Below, piece after piece: positions 21,307 to 31,131 of a DNA stretch of 50,134 bases. Source of the DNA: Flavobacterium sp. (GTDB lineage Bacteria > Bacteroidota > Bacteroidia > Flavobacteriales > Flavobacteriaceae); NCBI GenBank assembly GCA_014379405.1, contig JACMLU010000009.1, forward strand, positions 1 through 50,134. Reading direction: 5' to 3'. The notes under the pieces were generated by a model, which saw only the letters and a program-made list of their open reading frames with translations, made no database searches and was not told the origin of the DNA. A program made the position numbers and the translations under genes. The stretch's first letter is position 1; every line of letters begins with the position of its first letter.

Positions 21307-23037
21307 TTACCAATTAAAAGGCAAATACCAGTTGTTGACATTTAATAATTTGGTACGTACTGCGCTAGCATTTGAATTTCCTTCTTTGCTAAGTTTATCA
21401 TAAACTTTGTCAGCTAAAAAGGCTGGATCATTTCTACGTAAAGCCACACGAACTAAATCTTCCCAACGGTTACCTTCGTAAGCCAGCTCCATACCGGCTT
21501 CGTTGATGATGTTGGTTTCAGTTTTAATCATATCGTCTCCAATTGCTCCAGCAGCAGTCAACCTTGCGCGTCCTCTTACTCCACCACCACGATGCCAATT
21601 TCCTCTATAATATGGAAACTCTCCATTACGGGCATCAAAATCATAAGGAAAACCATCGAATGTTTGTTGAATATTGGTAACGTCTTCAGGACGAGGACTC
21701 ACATCATAAGCATTTTGAATACCAAAATTTAAAATACCATAAGCAACTCTTTGGTGATTATTCCTGTTGGCCGCTTCAGCATATCTCAAATGTAATTTAC
21801 CGGCACGATATAAAAACCAATCTCCCTTTAAACTAGTTTGATATTTGTATTCATACTTCATGATTACAGGGTCCCCGCCTATTATATTGTAAGAAAACTT
21901 AGAACCACGTGCATCATAAGGAAAACCATTGGATTGGGTTTGACTATTCCAAAGATCGATAGCTCTTTGCGATGGTTTTGCCAAATAATCACCATAAGTT
22001 TTTGAAAACAGTGCTATAAAAGGATTTTTAGGAGCAAAGTTCCAATCAAAAGGCAACGACCAAATCCATTCCGTATTCCACAGCACATCTCTATCTCTGG
22101 CAAAAATAGATCTCCAACCTTGAGTATTGTTATTAATTAAAAATTTGGCGTCTTGCTCAGAGAATCGTACATAACCAACATTTAAATCATTATTAGTGAC
22201 TACATCGGCATATTTCACGCGATAACTATCATATCTTTCGGTATCACTGGCACTTGTTGTAGCTGTTTCCATTATTTTTTTATAATGTGAAGCCGCTGCT
22301 AAATAATCCCCTTTCCAAAGTTGTAAATCTCCCAACAAACAGTGTTTATTGATAAATAACTTTCTTGTATTATAACCATCAACAGTTATCAACAAACTAC
22401 TTTGTGCATCATATATCTCTTTATAAGCCAACCCTTCCGTAAAAGTCACCAAATTGTCAATAAGCTGTGTAAACGGAATTTTCGGATATTTACTGAAATT
22501 TTTAACATCTTCAATGGTTTCAATAGGCTCGGTGATATAAGGAACATTTCCAAAATGTATTCCTAATTGCAAGTAAACCCATGAACGAATACATCCCACA
22601 TCGGCATAACGCTGATCGTATTGAGATTGCGTAAATTTCTTTTGAGCCAACATTATATCGAAATTTTTAAGGACATCATTACAGTTTTGAATCACCTCAT
22701 AAAAAACTTTTGGATTGGCATACGTATTGTTTGCCGAAACATTATGTTCTGAAAGTTCTTTCAAAAATGGGCTTGAGTTGCGTGTTGTAGTCATCAAGTC
22801 AGCACGCATTTCATTAAGAACGACGTTTTGTTCCGCTAAACCCATAAATTTACCATATATGCCTATTACCGCAGCATCGGCATCATATACGTTACGATAT
22901 ACCTGATCCCCCGAAAGCTTGTCCTCAGGTTCCACATCCAGATAGTCCGAGCAAGAGCCCAGGCTAAATAGCAGCACCATAACCGATACTATGGAAAGGA
23001 TGCTTTTTGTTGTTTTTGTATTAATTGTTGTTATCAT
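21307..23037 (-). CDS. SusD/RagB nutrient-binding outer-membrane lipoprotein A
   Basis: 576 residues. Lipoprotein signal ending L-F-S-L-G-S-C-S, then the classic SusD start D-Y-L-D-V-E-P-E-D and helical TPR-like core (Q-L-G-I-H-F-G-N-V-P-Y-I), ending with the usual N-E-A-G-M-E-L-A-Y-E-G-N-R-W-E-D-L-V-R block and Y-L-P-F-N-W. SusD proteins cap the SusC barrel and bind the oligomer being imported. It is the last gene of the seven-gene operon, 28 bases after its SusC partner. Confidence 0.95.
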   Translation of the reverse strand: MITTINTKTTKSILSIVSVMVLLFSLGSCSDYLDVEPEDKLSGDQVYRNVYDADAAVIGIYGKFMGLAEQNVVLNEMRADLMTTTRNSSPFLKELSEHNVSANNTYANPKVFYEVIQNCNDVLKNFDIMLAQKKFTQSQYDQRYADVGCIRSWVYLQLGIHFGNVPYITEPIETIEDVKNFSKYPKIPFTQLIDNLVTFTEGLAYKEIYDAQSSLLITVDGYNTRKLFINKHCLLGDLQLWKGDYLAAASHYKKIMETATTSASDTERYDSYRVKYADVVTNNDLNVGYVRFSEQDAKFLINNNTQGWRSIFARDRDVLWNTEWIWSLPFDWNFAPKNPFIALFSKTYGDYLAKPSQRAIDLWNSQTQSNGFPYDARGSKFSYNIIGGDPVIMKYEYKYQTSLKGDWFLYRAGKLHLRYAEAANRNNHQRVAYGILNFGIQNAYDVSPRPEDVTNIQQTFDGFPYDFDARNGEFPYYRGNWHRGGGVRGRARLTAAGAIGDDMIKTETNIINEAGMELAYEGNRWEDLVRVALRRNDPAFLADKVYDKLSKEGNSNASAVRTKLLNVNNWYLPFNW

Positions 23038-23065
23038 CTGTATGTTATTTCTTTGGTGTAAATAA

Positions 23066-26000
23066 TTAAAGTCCTAAACGTAGTCCCAATTGGAATGTTC
23101 TGTACTGAGGAGCCAAACCGATATCGGTTCCTTGACCGAATATAGAGGTTGTAGCACTGAATTCAGGGTCAAATCCTAGATAATCGGTTACGGTAAACAA
23201 GTTGTTGGCAGTGGCATAAATCTTGATGGCTTTGATATAATTCATTTTCTCGACATTAAAATCATATCCTAATACCAAACTTTTAAGTCTTAAATAAGAA
23301 CCGTCTTCAATCCATCTGTCTGAAAACTCGGCATTCCCCATTGGATCTCCCCAAACTGCTTTCGGCATGTTGGTTTGTTGCCCTTCAGTTCTCCAACGAT
23401 TTTCCACGGCAACACTTTGATTTTCATAACCACTCATCTTTTCAAGATTATAACGCACTCCATTATAAAGGTCGTTTCCTACCGAGAAATTAAACAAACC
23501 TTGAAGGCTAAAACGTTTATAGGTAAAATTGGTAGAAATGCTTCCTGTAACATCCGGGTTTGGATTACCAATCACCATACGGTCTTTATCATCAATCACT
23601 TTGTCTCCGTTAGCATCAGTAAATCGCATGTCTCCACCTCTAAATGGAACTAATTCTCCATTGGTCATACGACGAGACAATCCAGCGGCTTGTGCATCAG
23701 CAGTTGTGGAATACACTCCATTCGTTTGTAAACCATAGAATAAATTGGCATCCTGTCCAACTGATGTTATATAAGTGGCTCCTCCAAATTGAGTAAAAAT
23801 ATCTCCGCTAGGCAAGCTCTGTACCCTGTTGGTATAACTGGCCAATTTCACGCCTAAATCAAAAGTGAAATCAGGACTGTTAACGATACGGGAGTCCAAT
23901 GCCAATTCAGCTCCGAAAGTTCTCATGGAACCACTATTGGAAACTACATAATCAAAACCATTTACCGTATTGATTGATTCGTACACAATCATGTTATCCG
24001 TTCTATTGGAATAAAGATCCGAAGAAATATTTAAACGTTCATTCAACAAACCAAAGTCAAGACCAACGTTGAATTTTTTCACGGTTTCCCATTCCAAGTT
24101 TGGATTTCCAATATTGCCACGTACCAACCCCTGCATACCCAATAAATTTTGGGAAACATAATATTGTTGTGCCGTGAAATTTCCTATATCATCATTACCA
24201 CTAGTACCATAACCAGTTCTGAATTTCAAATAATCAATTCCTTTCACGTTTTTCATAAAACTTTCAGACGATACTAACCAAGCTCCCGTTATGGAAGTCA
24301 TCAGTGCAAATTTTTCTGATCCATTTGACTCATCATCACCAAATCTACTTGATCCGTCCACCGAATAACTGGTTGTCAAGAAATATTTGTCACGATAATT
24401 GTATTCTGCATTGGCATAGATATTCAACCACTTCCATTCTCCCAAAGAACCACCTACATAACGTAGCAAGTTAGATCCAGCTCCTACTGATGTAAAATCA
24501 TCGGTAGAAGAATTGTAACCCAAGCCTAAATCACTTTCCGATTTACTACTTTGACTTCTAAGTCCAAAACGAACATTCAAACTATGGTCATCTTTGAATT
24601 TTTTGGCATAATCAGCGTAGGTATCCGTATAAATACTGTTATACGATTGAACTTCACTTCCTGAACGGTTGGTTGCAAGGAATTGACTAGGAAGAACAAT
24701 ATCTGCTACTCCATAATCTGGAATAAAGAAGGTTTCGCGTTCTTTGTTGAACGTTATACCAATAATAGTATTTAAATTCCAATTCTTGTTTAAAGCATAA
24801 TTGAATTTAAAATTTCCGAAGAAACGGTAATTGTTGTTCGTTCCAAAACCTTTCTGTAAAATAGCATTTGGGTTACTTACATCAAAATAATCCACATCTG
24901 CCAAGTTAGGAGATACTTCACCGGCATCATCCACCACATGATTCGTCATGAAAGGGGATTTCGTAAGTGCTAAGTAGATAGGACTAGTTTTATAAGCAAA
25001 ACCTTGATCCCATTGATCCGAGATATTATTGACAAAAGACAAGTTGCCTTCAAGCGTTAGTTTTGGGGTCAACCTTAATGAAGCATTCAAACGGGTGCTA
25101 TAGTTCGTTGATTCGGTTTTATCCACGGTACCTTTACTATTTAGATAGCCAACCGACAAACCAAACTTGGCGATCTCGTCACCTCCACGAATTTTAAGGA
25201 AGTAATTTTGGTTTATGCTTGATTTAAAAACCTGGTCTTGCCAGTTTGTATTATTGTGATATTGATAATATCCTGCCGAACCCGCTACATCGTTCATATA
25301 TGGCAAAGCGGCAATCTGTTGTTGGGACAGACCACGACTCGCTTCCAATTGAGAAAGATGGGTACGATAAGCATCAGAACCCAGCAATGGCAACTGATCT
25401 GGAGTCTGGTTAACCCCTCCGTACATGGTAAAGTCAATTTTGGTTGACAATTCGGTAGCACGGGTAGTCGTAATATTGATCACTCCATTACCTCCTTTTG
25501 TACCATAAAGGGAAGAACCATCTTTAATTATGGTTACATCCTCAATGTCTTTAACATCAATATTGCTCAAAGGGGACGACATATTGTTTTGCACGATACC
25601 TGAACCATAATCTTCATCATCGTAAATCATTCCATCCACGACGATCAAAGGTTTGTTGGTGGCATACAATGAATTAAAACCACGTATGGTCATATAGGTA
25701 CCGGTTCCAGGTGTCCCAGTACTTCTTATGGCTGTCAAGCCTGTTGCTCTCCCTTGAAGATAACCTCCAATAGATTCATTCACGGGACTGGACCACTGAC
25801 CTTTCTCGAAATTCACGATACTGGTCGCATTGGTATTGTCATACTGCATTTTCTCTCCGGAAGGTAAATTAGCCACTTCATAAGTAGGAGCATAATTCGG
25901 CTCGTATAGGTAAATTTCAATTCCTGATTGTTGCTTTTTTAAAGCATATACTTTAGTTTGATAATTTTCACCACTAATTTTAAGTTTCGCTTCTAAATTT

Positions 26001-26269
26001 GGGACTCTAACTTCAAAGCTCCCATCATCATGTGTAATGGCGGCCGAAAAACCATCAACAGCCACATTTATTCCTGACAAACCCACTTTATTTTTTGCGC
26101 TTTTAACAACACCCTTAACCATAATTCCCTTTGCATTATTTGGAGTGGCGGTTGGAATTGCTTTTACTGTCACAGTGGAATCCTGAACGGTTTGCGCGCG
26201 CAACTGCATACTAAGACTTCCCGCAAAGAACAGGCTTACCACACAGCTAAATTTTAAATTGTTTAACAT
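23066..26269 (-). CDS. SusC/RagA TonB-dependent transporter A
   Basis: 1067 residues. Signal peptide 1-25, a carboxypeptidase-D-like regulatory domain (about 48-112), plug domain with G-R-A-T-G-L-T-A-I-R-S-T-G-T-P and the SusC hallmark P-L-I-V-V-D-G-M-I-Y-D (about 210), then a 22-strand-type barrel ending R-T-F-Q-L-G-L-R-L-G-L. It imports oligomers across the outer membrane with TonB energy. No N-terminal STN anti-sigma-interaction domain is seen. Pairs with the SusD downstream; the FAS1 gene lies 21 bases upstream. Confidence 0.95.
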   Translation of the reverse strand: MLNNLKFSCVVSLFFAGSLSMQLRAQTVQDSTVTVKAIPTATPNNAKGIMVKGVVKSAKNKVGLSGINVAVDGFSAAITHDDGSFEVRVPNLEAKLKISGENYQTKVYALKKQQSGIEIYLYEPNYAPTYEVANLPSGEKMQYDNTNATSIVNFEKGQWSSPVNESIGGYLQGRATGLTAIRSTGTPGTGTYMTIRGFNSLYATNKPLIVVDGMIYDDEDYGSGIVQNNMSSPLSNIDVKDIEDVTIIKDGSSLYGTKGGNGVINITTTRATELSTKIDFTMYGGVNQTPDQLPLLGSDAYRTHLSQLEASRGLSQQQIAALPYMNDVAGSAGYYQYHNNTNWQDQVFKSSINQNYFLKIRGGDEIAKFGLSVGYLNSKGTVDKTESTNYSTRLNASLRLTPKLTLEGNLSFVNNISDQWDQGFAYKTSPIYLALTKSPFMTNHVVDDAGEVSPNLADVDYFDVSNPNAILQKGFGTNNNYRFFGNFKFNYALNKNWNLNTIIGITFNKERETFFIPDYGVADIVLPSQFLATNRSGSEVQSYNSIYTDTYADYAKKFKDDHSLNVRFGLRSQSSKSESDLGLGYNSSTDDFTSVGAGSNLLRYVGGSLGEWKWLNIYANAEYNYRDKYFLTTSYSVDGSSRFGDDESNGSEKFALMTSITGAWLVSSESFMKNVKGIDYLKFRTGYGTSGNDDIGNFTAQQYYVSQNLLGMQGLVRGNIGNPNLEWETVKKFNVGLDFGLLNERLNISSDLYSNRTDNMIVYESINTVNGFDYVVSNSGSMRTFGAELALDSRIVNSPDFTFDLGVKLASYTNRVQSLPSGDIFTQFGGATYITSVGQDANLFYGLQTNGVYSTTADAQAAGLSRRMTNGELVPFRGGDMRFTDANGDKVIDDKDRMVIGNPNPDVTGSISTNFTYKRFSLQGLFNFSVGNDLYNGVRYNLEKMSGYENQSVAVENRWRTEGQQTNMPKAVWGDPMGNAEFSDRWIEDGSYLRLKSLVLGYDFNVEKMNYIKAIKIYATANNLFTVTDYLGFDPEFSATTSIFGQGTDIGLAPQYRTFQLGLRLGL

Positions 26270-26290
26270 ATCTATTTTTATAAAATATTA

Positions 26291-27775
26291 TTATTTAACT
26301 TGAGGAATAAATTTCAAATAATCAAGGGTAAGAGAGTTATTCCCGTTTACGGTATTGTTTGCAGCTATTAATGAAATCCAATCGATATCAATTGCTTGTG
26401 CCAATGTAAATTCTCCAAGATAAACTTCATTATAATTATTAAGCTCCACATTTGTAAGAGGTACATCGTATAAAGTACTTGTCCATGTAGTTGTCGTACC
26501 AGTTGTCACAGATTTTCCACCTATGCGAAGTCTTTGTTGAAAAACATTCGTTTGTCTGTCATTTATGGCTCTCCAATACACTTTATACTTAGTACTGTAA
26601 AAATCTTTATCTCTATAATACAAAGTAAACTCTCCTCTACCGGGATCTTGCACCATGACATCATTGAAGAACACCCCAAATGGATCTTTCTTGTCACGAT
26701 AAAAGATCTTGTTACGGGATCCACTATATGAAGTAAATGAATAAACGTTTTCCCCTTCGATTTTTTTGATCAATAAACGTTTTGCAAGAGGAACGTCCAC
26801 TTTTTTCATTATGTAAACAATACCATTGCTCAAACGAATTGGCTGCCCCACAATTTGAGTTTTGTCTATAGGAACTTCAACCCCAAATCTTGAAATCAAA
26901 GTGGCCGGCAAGTTATTAGGTTCATACTTTTTGCCATAAGCCATATCTCTTACCGTGAAATATTTTGAATAAATGGCAGTAGAATCTCTGTCTGGATTAT
27001 TGGTTTTCTTAATCAAATAAGGTTTCATCTTGTCCACTTCAGTATTATACCCAGCATCCTCCATTAAAAACAAGGTATAGGAGTTTTTCTCGTTGTTCAG
27101 GTTGTACACATTTCTTAAATAAGAATTGGACAATGAATCAGCAAAAATTCCAGGAGACGCAGCCGAAATCACTTTGCCGGCAACATCAGATGCATAGATG
27201 CTGAAATCTTTTAAACTCAACAAATAATCGCTCATTGCAGAAGTACCCGCTTTTGAATTGATGTATTGCCAAATGTTCAATTTTGGAGTCAATGCTTTAT
27301 TGATTACGTGAAACACTCCATTGGCCGCATAGTGGTCAGCAGAGGTAATCGTCGCATCATCAATCATATTAGTCCCTTTGAATAGCAAGTATTTGGAGCC
27401 GGACATTTTTATTTGCGTTTCGGTCTCAGTTCTTACGGAAGAATAGGCGGTTAAAGCAATATGATTGCCGACAAAATTTACGAGTTGACCAGGATCATTC
27501 AAGATGGCAGGATCCACCTGGGCCATAGCCTCATCGGTAGGAACAAAAACAGTATATGTTTTTGAAGCAGCCAAAATTTTATCATAACCCGTTTGGACCA
27601 ATAGTTTTGTAAACTGTGATGTTCCAGCTGTATTTGTTATGGCCACGTCCAGGGTAACCTTTAGGTTGGCATCGTCAATTTCCTGACGCTCATCCCAAGG
27701 ACTGGAACATGAGACTATAGCCATGGTCAACACACCAACCAACAGTCTTTTATAATTTAATTTTAATAAACTCAT
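26291..27775 (-). CDS. Fasciclin (FAS1) domain lipoprotein 1
   Basis: 494 residues from ATG 27773-27775; ten extra upstream codons are rejected. Lipoprotein signal ending M-A-I-V-S-C-S-S. The first FAS1 domain (about 45-165) has H1 box Y-T-V-F-V-P-T-D-E-A-M and H2 box N-G-V-F-H-V-I-N-K-A-L. A second, weaker one follows (about 170-340, with N-G-I-V-Y-I-M-K-K-V). The last 130 residues look like a beta-sandwich. FAS1 domains mediate adhesion or carbohydrate binding. As a surface lipoprotein of a SusCD operon it likely helps capture substrate. Confidence 0.88.
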   Translation of the reverse strand: MSLLKLNYKRLLVGVLTMAIVSCSSPWDERQEIDDANLKVTLDVAITNTAGTSQFTKLLVQTGYDKILAASKTYTVFVPTDEAMAQVDPAILNDPGQLVNFVGNHIALTAYSSVRTETETQIKMSGSKYLLFKGTNMIDDATITSADHYAANGVFHVINKALTPKLNIWQYINSKAGTSAMSDYLLSLKDFSIYASDVAGKVISAASPGIFADSLSNSYLRNVYNLNNEKNSYTLFLMEDAGYNTEVDKMKPYLIKKTNNPDRDSTAIYSKYFTVRDMAYGKKYEPNNLPATLISRFGVEVPIDKTQIVGQPIRLSNGIVYIMKKVDVPLAKRLLIKKIEGENVYSFTSYSGSRNKIFYRDKKDPFGVFFNDVMVQDPGRGEFTLYYRDKDFYSTKYKVYWRAINDRQTNVFQQRLRIGGKSVTTGTTTTWTSTLYDVPLTNVELNNYNEVYLGEFTLAQAIDIDWISLIAANNTVNGNNSLTLDYLKFIPQVK

Positions 27776-27814
27776 TTTTACTTGATTAAGTTTGTACATG
27801 TACACTTTATAATT

Positions 27815-29596
27815 TTAATAACCGCTATTACTATTATCGCCTTTTGTGGCCTCATCTCTTTGAATTAAACCATCTCCATTAGCATCTCCATTAGGATCTT
27901 TAATACCCGTTTTAATACCTTTTTTAAATTTTGGCCATATTTGATCCATGTCCACTGGACGGAATTCGACCATGTCCAGCCTGTCTGCATCACCTCCACT
28001 ACAACCTGAACAAGCGTCTGTGTTAAATTTAATTAAATGTCTCCCTGTAGTCGTTACTTCCACGATACCCACCAGTCTAGAAAGAACGTTATCACTCTTA
28101 ACATATGGATAGATATAACGTTTGTATCCTTGCGACTCATATACCCTATCCACTATACCCGTTGCAGCAACACTAGGATCATTTGCGTATTCTTTCAGAT
28201 TCAGAATCCTGGAGGTTTGCACACCATTAAAAAACACCTTTGTATTAGCAGATGCTCTATCCCCTGTACGAAAAGAAACCCATATTTTATAACGTCCTTT
28301 AATTATTACCGGAGTTTTAAATTCAATATCATTATTACCATTGGCACTGTTACGAAAACGAAAGATTCTAAGAAGATCCCCATTAACTGCTCCACCATAA
28401 TTATTCCAATCTATAAATCCTGTTCCTACCCAGGTAATATCACGATATGCTCCATTTGCCAAACCGAAAGATGCTCCTGTAGATTTTCTATAATTAGCCA
28501 CATTAGCCGCCATTTCAGGTTGATCACATAAATCAAAATAAACCGGCGCAGGAAGACGTTTTTTAATGGAGAAGTGTCCATCCACATAATGCAATACCCC
28601 ATTGGAAGTAGTAACATCACTAGGTGCTCTCAATATGGCAACACCTTCTTCAAGTACCCCATTGAAAACATCGCGGTTCAAATAGATGACGTCTTTTATT
28701 AATTTGGAACTAATCACTTCAAGAGGTGCTTTGGTTACAAAGACCGGCGTAGTTGCCAAATCGGCCAAGTAATTTAATTGAGGTACTACATGATATTGTA
28801 CAAACAAATTCAAACTATCCGCCGGATTCATAGGATCTGTTGATTTGCTGTATCTTGCTTTTAAATCAGCTAAATTATTGAAACCTGCTTTAGCAAACAC
28901 ATCGTTGGTTTCCGACAAAACAGTCAAATGACTGCCTATTTTACTGGCATCATAAGTAAGTGGTTGATTTAATTTGTCATACCATCCTGTAGCTTTTAAA
29001 ACTTCGGTAAACAAAGAAAGATTTGGATTCGCTTCAATGGTTTGCGCCAAGGTCTTGTCGGCCACACGCAACACTTTGTCAATAACGTGAACAACACCAT
29101 TCCCTAACTCTAGGTTAGAAGCTACAATATTCGCTGTTTTATTGATTGTTATACTGGAAACCCCATTGATGTTGGCTGCTCCAGTTATTAGATACTGGCC
29201 ATACATACTTGGTATCGCTATCTTTCCATCCGTAAAAAGGGTTGTGTTGATTCTCGCATCCAAAATATGCAGTTTGGCTATATTTTGCAAATCCGCCAAT
29301 GGCACATCTTTCAATGAATTGGCACCTACATCCTTCAAATATTGTTTCACCGCTTCATTGGTTGGAAGAAACATGGTATACGTACCATAAGTATTCATGA
29401 ATGAAGCATAGTTGGTAATATCCAAAATTTCCAAGAACATGGAATAATCCGGGTTTTCTCTTAAATATTCGGTAATATTAAGAGTTTCGTCGGTAGTCTG
29501 TTTGATCTCTACTTGAGTACAGTTCTGAAAAACTAAAGCGGTCAAAAACACTAAAGCAAGTTTCAGGAGGCTAGGCAATCTTAATAATTTTTTCAT
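27815..29596 (-). CDS. Fasciclin (FAS1) domain lipoprotein 2
   Basis: 593 residues. Lipoprotein signal with L-V-F-Q-N-C-T (Cys near 26). FAS1 domain 1 (about 45-170) has Y-T-M-F-L-P-T-N-E-A-V and G-V-V-H-V-I-D-K-V-L; domain 2 (about 180-350) has L-T-V-L-S-E-T-N-D-V-F and N-G-V-L-H-Y-V-D-G-H. Residues 360-555 look like a carbohydrate-binding beta-sandwich (I-K-G-R-Y-K-I-W-V-S-F-R-T-G) with C-S-G-C-S-G-G-D. The tail D-P-N-G-D-A-N-G-D-G-L-I-Q-R-D-E is an EF-hand-like calcium loop. Probably a surface glycan-binding protein. Confidence 0.88.
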   Translation of the reverse strand: MKKLLRLPSLLKLALVFLTALVFQNCTQVEIKQTTDETLNITEYLRENPDYSMFLEILDITNYASFMNTYGTYTMFLPTNEAVKQYLKDVGANSLKDVPLADLQNIAKLHILDARINTTLFTDGKIAIPSMYGQYLITGAANINGVSSITINKTANIVASNLELGNGVVHVIDKVLRVADKTLAQTIEANPNLSLFTEVLKATGWYDKLNQPLTYDASKIGSHLTVLSETNDVFAKAGFNNLADLKARYSKSTDPMNPADSLNLFVQYHVVPQLNYLADLATTPVFVTKAPLEVISSKLIKDVIYLNRDVFNGVLEEGVAILRAPSDVTTSNGVLHYVDGHFSIKKRLPAPVYFDLCDQPEMAANVANYRKSTGASFGLANGAYRDITWVGTGFIDWNNYGGAVNGDLLRIFRFRNSANGNNDIEFKTPVIIKGRYKIWVSFRTGDRASANTKVFFNGVQTSRILNLKEYANDPSVAATGIVDRVYESQGYKRYIYPYVKSDNVLSRLVGIVEVTTTGRHLIKFNTDACSGCSGGDADRLDMVEFRPVDMDQIWPKFKKGIKTGIKDPNGDANGDGLIQRDEATKGDNSNSGY

Positions 29597-29610
29597 GTCT
29601 TACTTTTTAA

Positions 29611-31113
29611 TTATTTATAAAATGGATTTTGAACAAGTGCCTTATTGGTAAAAAGTTCATTCGTGTTAATAGGCAAATAATGACTATTTGGATCTTTCAA
29701 TTTTGCAATAATCGACTGTTGTTTGTCTACCGGAGCACTGGCTATCGCCAAATCAATCAATAATTGTATACGTTCGTAATTATTGGCACGAGCAATACGC
29801 AATACATCATACCAACGTTTCCCTTCAAAAGCTAACTCGCGAGCACGTTCTGCCAAAACATAATCTATAACACCATTCGTGTCTGCTGCTCCTGGACTCA
29901 TTTCAGTTTCTTTAAGAGCTTTACGTTTTAATCGAAGATCAGTAATAATATCAATTGCTCCTTGACCTTGTCCCAATCTTGCCAAAGCTTCGGCTTTCAT
30001 CAACAATACATCCGCATAACGATAAACAAACCAATGGGTATCTGAATCCTGCAACTCTTTTCTGTCTTCACTATTTAAACCGGTAAACTTGTAAATTTCT
30101 CCCGTGGCTCCTATCAATGCAGCTCTCTCTCCACGAATATCTCTTATATTGACTGGATCGTTGGCATCAAATCCATAAACCTCATCCATCATTAGCGCAT
30201 AAGCCTTGAAATGTGGTTGTTGGAAAAAGAGGCTATAAAACGGCCCTCTATTAACTGTGGTGTATTGAAACTCAAAGATGCTTTCAGTCGAATTCCCTTT
30301 GGCAAAAACAGTATTAAACCAAATAGAGGCTGAAGCTTCAATCAACTTGAATTTCTGGGAATCAATTACCTTGTTCGTTGCATCAAGTGCTTCTTGATAT
30401 TTTTCAGCCCACAAATAAACATCTGCTTGCATTGCATTTATCGTATATTTCGTTATACGACCTTTGTTTGAAGCATTGTTTCCATAATCTTCCACGGCAT
30501 ATTCTTCAGCCAATTTCAAGTCTTTAATCACTTGGGCAAAAACTTCAGCTTGCTTTGATGCAGGTATTTGAAAATTTTCCTTGTCAGAAAGCGTGGCAGT
30601 TAATTTCATTGGCACATCTTTAAAGGTACGCGCCAAGGTAAAGTACAAATAAGCCCTGATAGCCAATGCCTCCGAAAGAAAATTATTTAATTGGACTTGG
30701 GTCAAGGTTGGATCCTCATTTTTAACCGTTGGTGCCAAATCAATTACCGTATTGCAATAATTAATGGTTCTATAAAAGATGGACCAGTCCGTCAAATCAT
30801 TGGATGGAAGAACATTGGTTTCCAAAATGTCTCTTTCGGCTTCGTTGGCAACAAGCCCCTCAACAACCATTCCCCCTCTTAATTCACCATGCATGAACAA
30901 GTATTGGGTCATCGGCAAATCGCTCACACCAGGAGGCGAACTTAACAAAGAGGAATAAATCCCAATTACGGCAGCTTGAATATCTTCCTTGGTTTTCCAG
31001 AATTCATCACGGACGATTCCGTCTTGAGGGCGTAAATCTAAATAACTGTCGCACGAACTTGCCGAAACAAAAAGTATAAAGATTGCTAATATTGTTTTTA
31101 TTTTAGTTTGCAT
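29611..31113 (-). CDS. SusD/RagB nutrient-binding outer-membrane lipoprotein B
   Basis: 500 residues from ATG 31111-31113; a TTG two codons upstream is possible but unneeded. Lipoprotein signal ending V-S-A-S-S-C-D-S, then Y-L-D-L-R-P-Q-D and F-W-K-T-K-E-D-I-Q-A-A-V-I-G-I-Y. The C-terminal block has E-R-A-R-E-L-A-F-E-G-K-R-W-Y-D-V-L-R and Y-L-P-I-N. It partners the SusC 18 bases upstream. It differs clearly from SusD A, so the two pairs probably bind different ligands or parts. Confidence 0.95.
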   Translation of the reverse strand: MQTKIKTILAIFILFVSASSCDSYLDLRPQDGIVRDEFWKTKEDIQAAVIGIYSSLLSSPPGVSDLPMTQYLFMHGELRGGMVVEGLVANEAERDILETNVLPSNDLTDWSIFYRTINYCNTVIDLAPTVKNEDPTLTQVQLNNFLSEALAIRAYLYFTLARTFKDVPMKLTATLSDKENFQIPASKQAEVFAQVIKDLKLAEEYAVEDYGNNASNKGRITKYTINAMQADVYLWAEKYQEALDATNKVIDSQKFKLIEASASIWFNTVFAKGNSTESIFEFQYTTVNRGPFYSLFFQQPHFKAYALMMDEVYGFDANDPVNIRDIRGERAALIGATGEIYKFTGLNSEDRKELQDSDTHWFVYRYADVLLMKAEALARLGQGQGAIDIITDLRLKRKALKETEMSPGAADTNGVIDYVLAERARELAFEGKRWYDVLRIARANNYERIQLLIDLAIASAPVDKQQSIIAKLKDPNSHYLPINTNELFTNKALVQNPFYK

Positions 31114-31131
31114 AATCAATTATTTTATTTT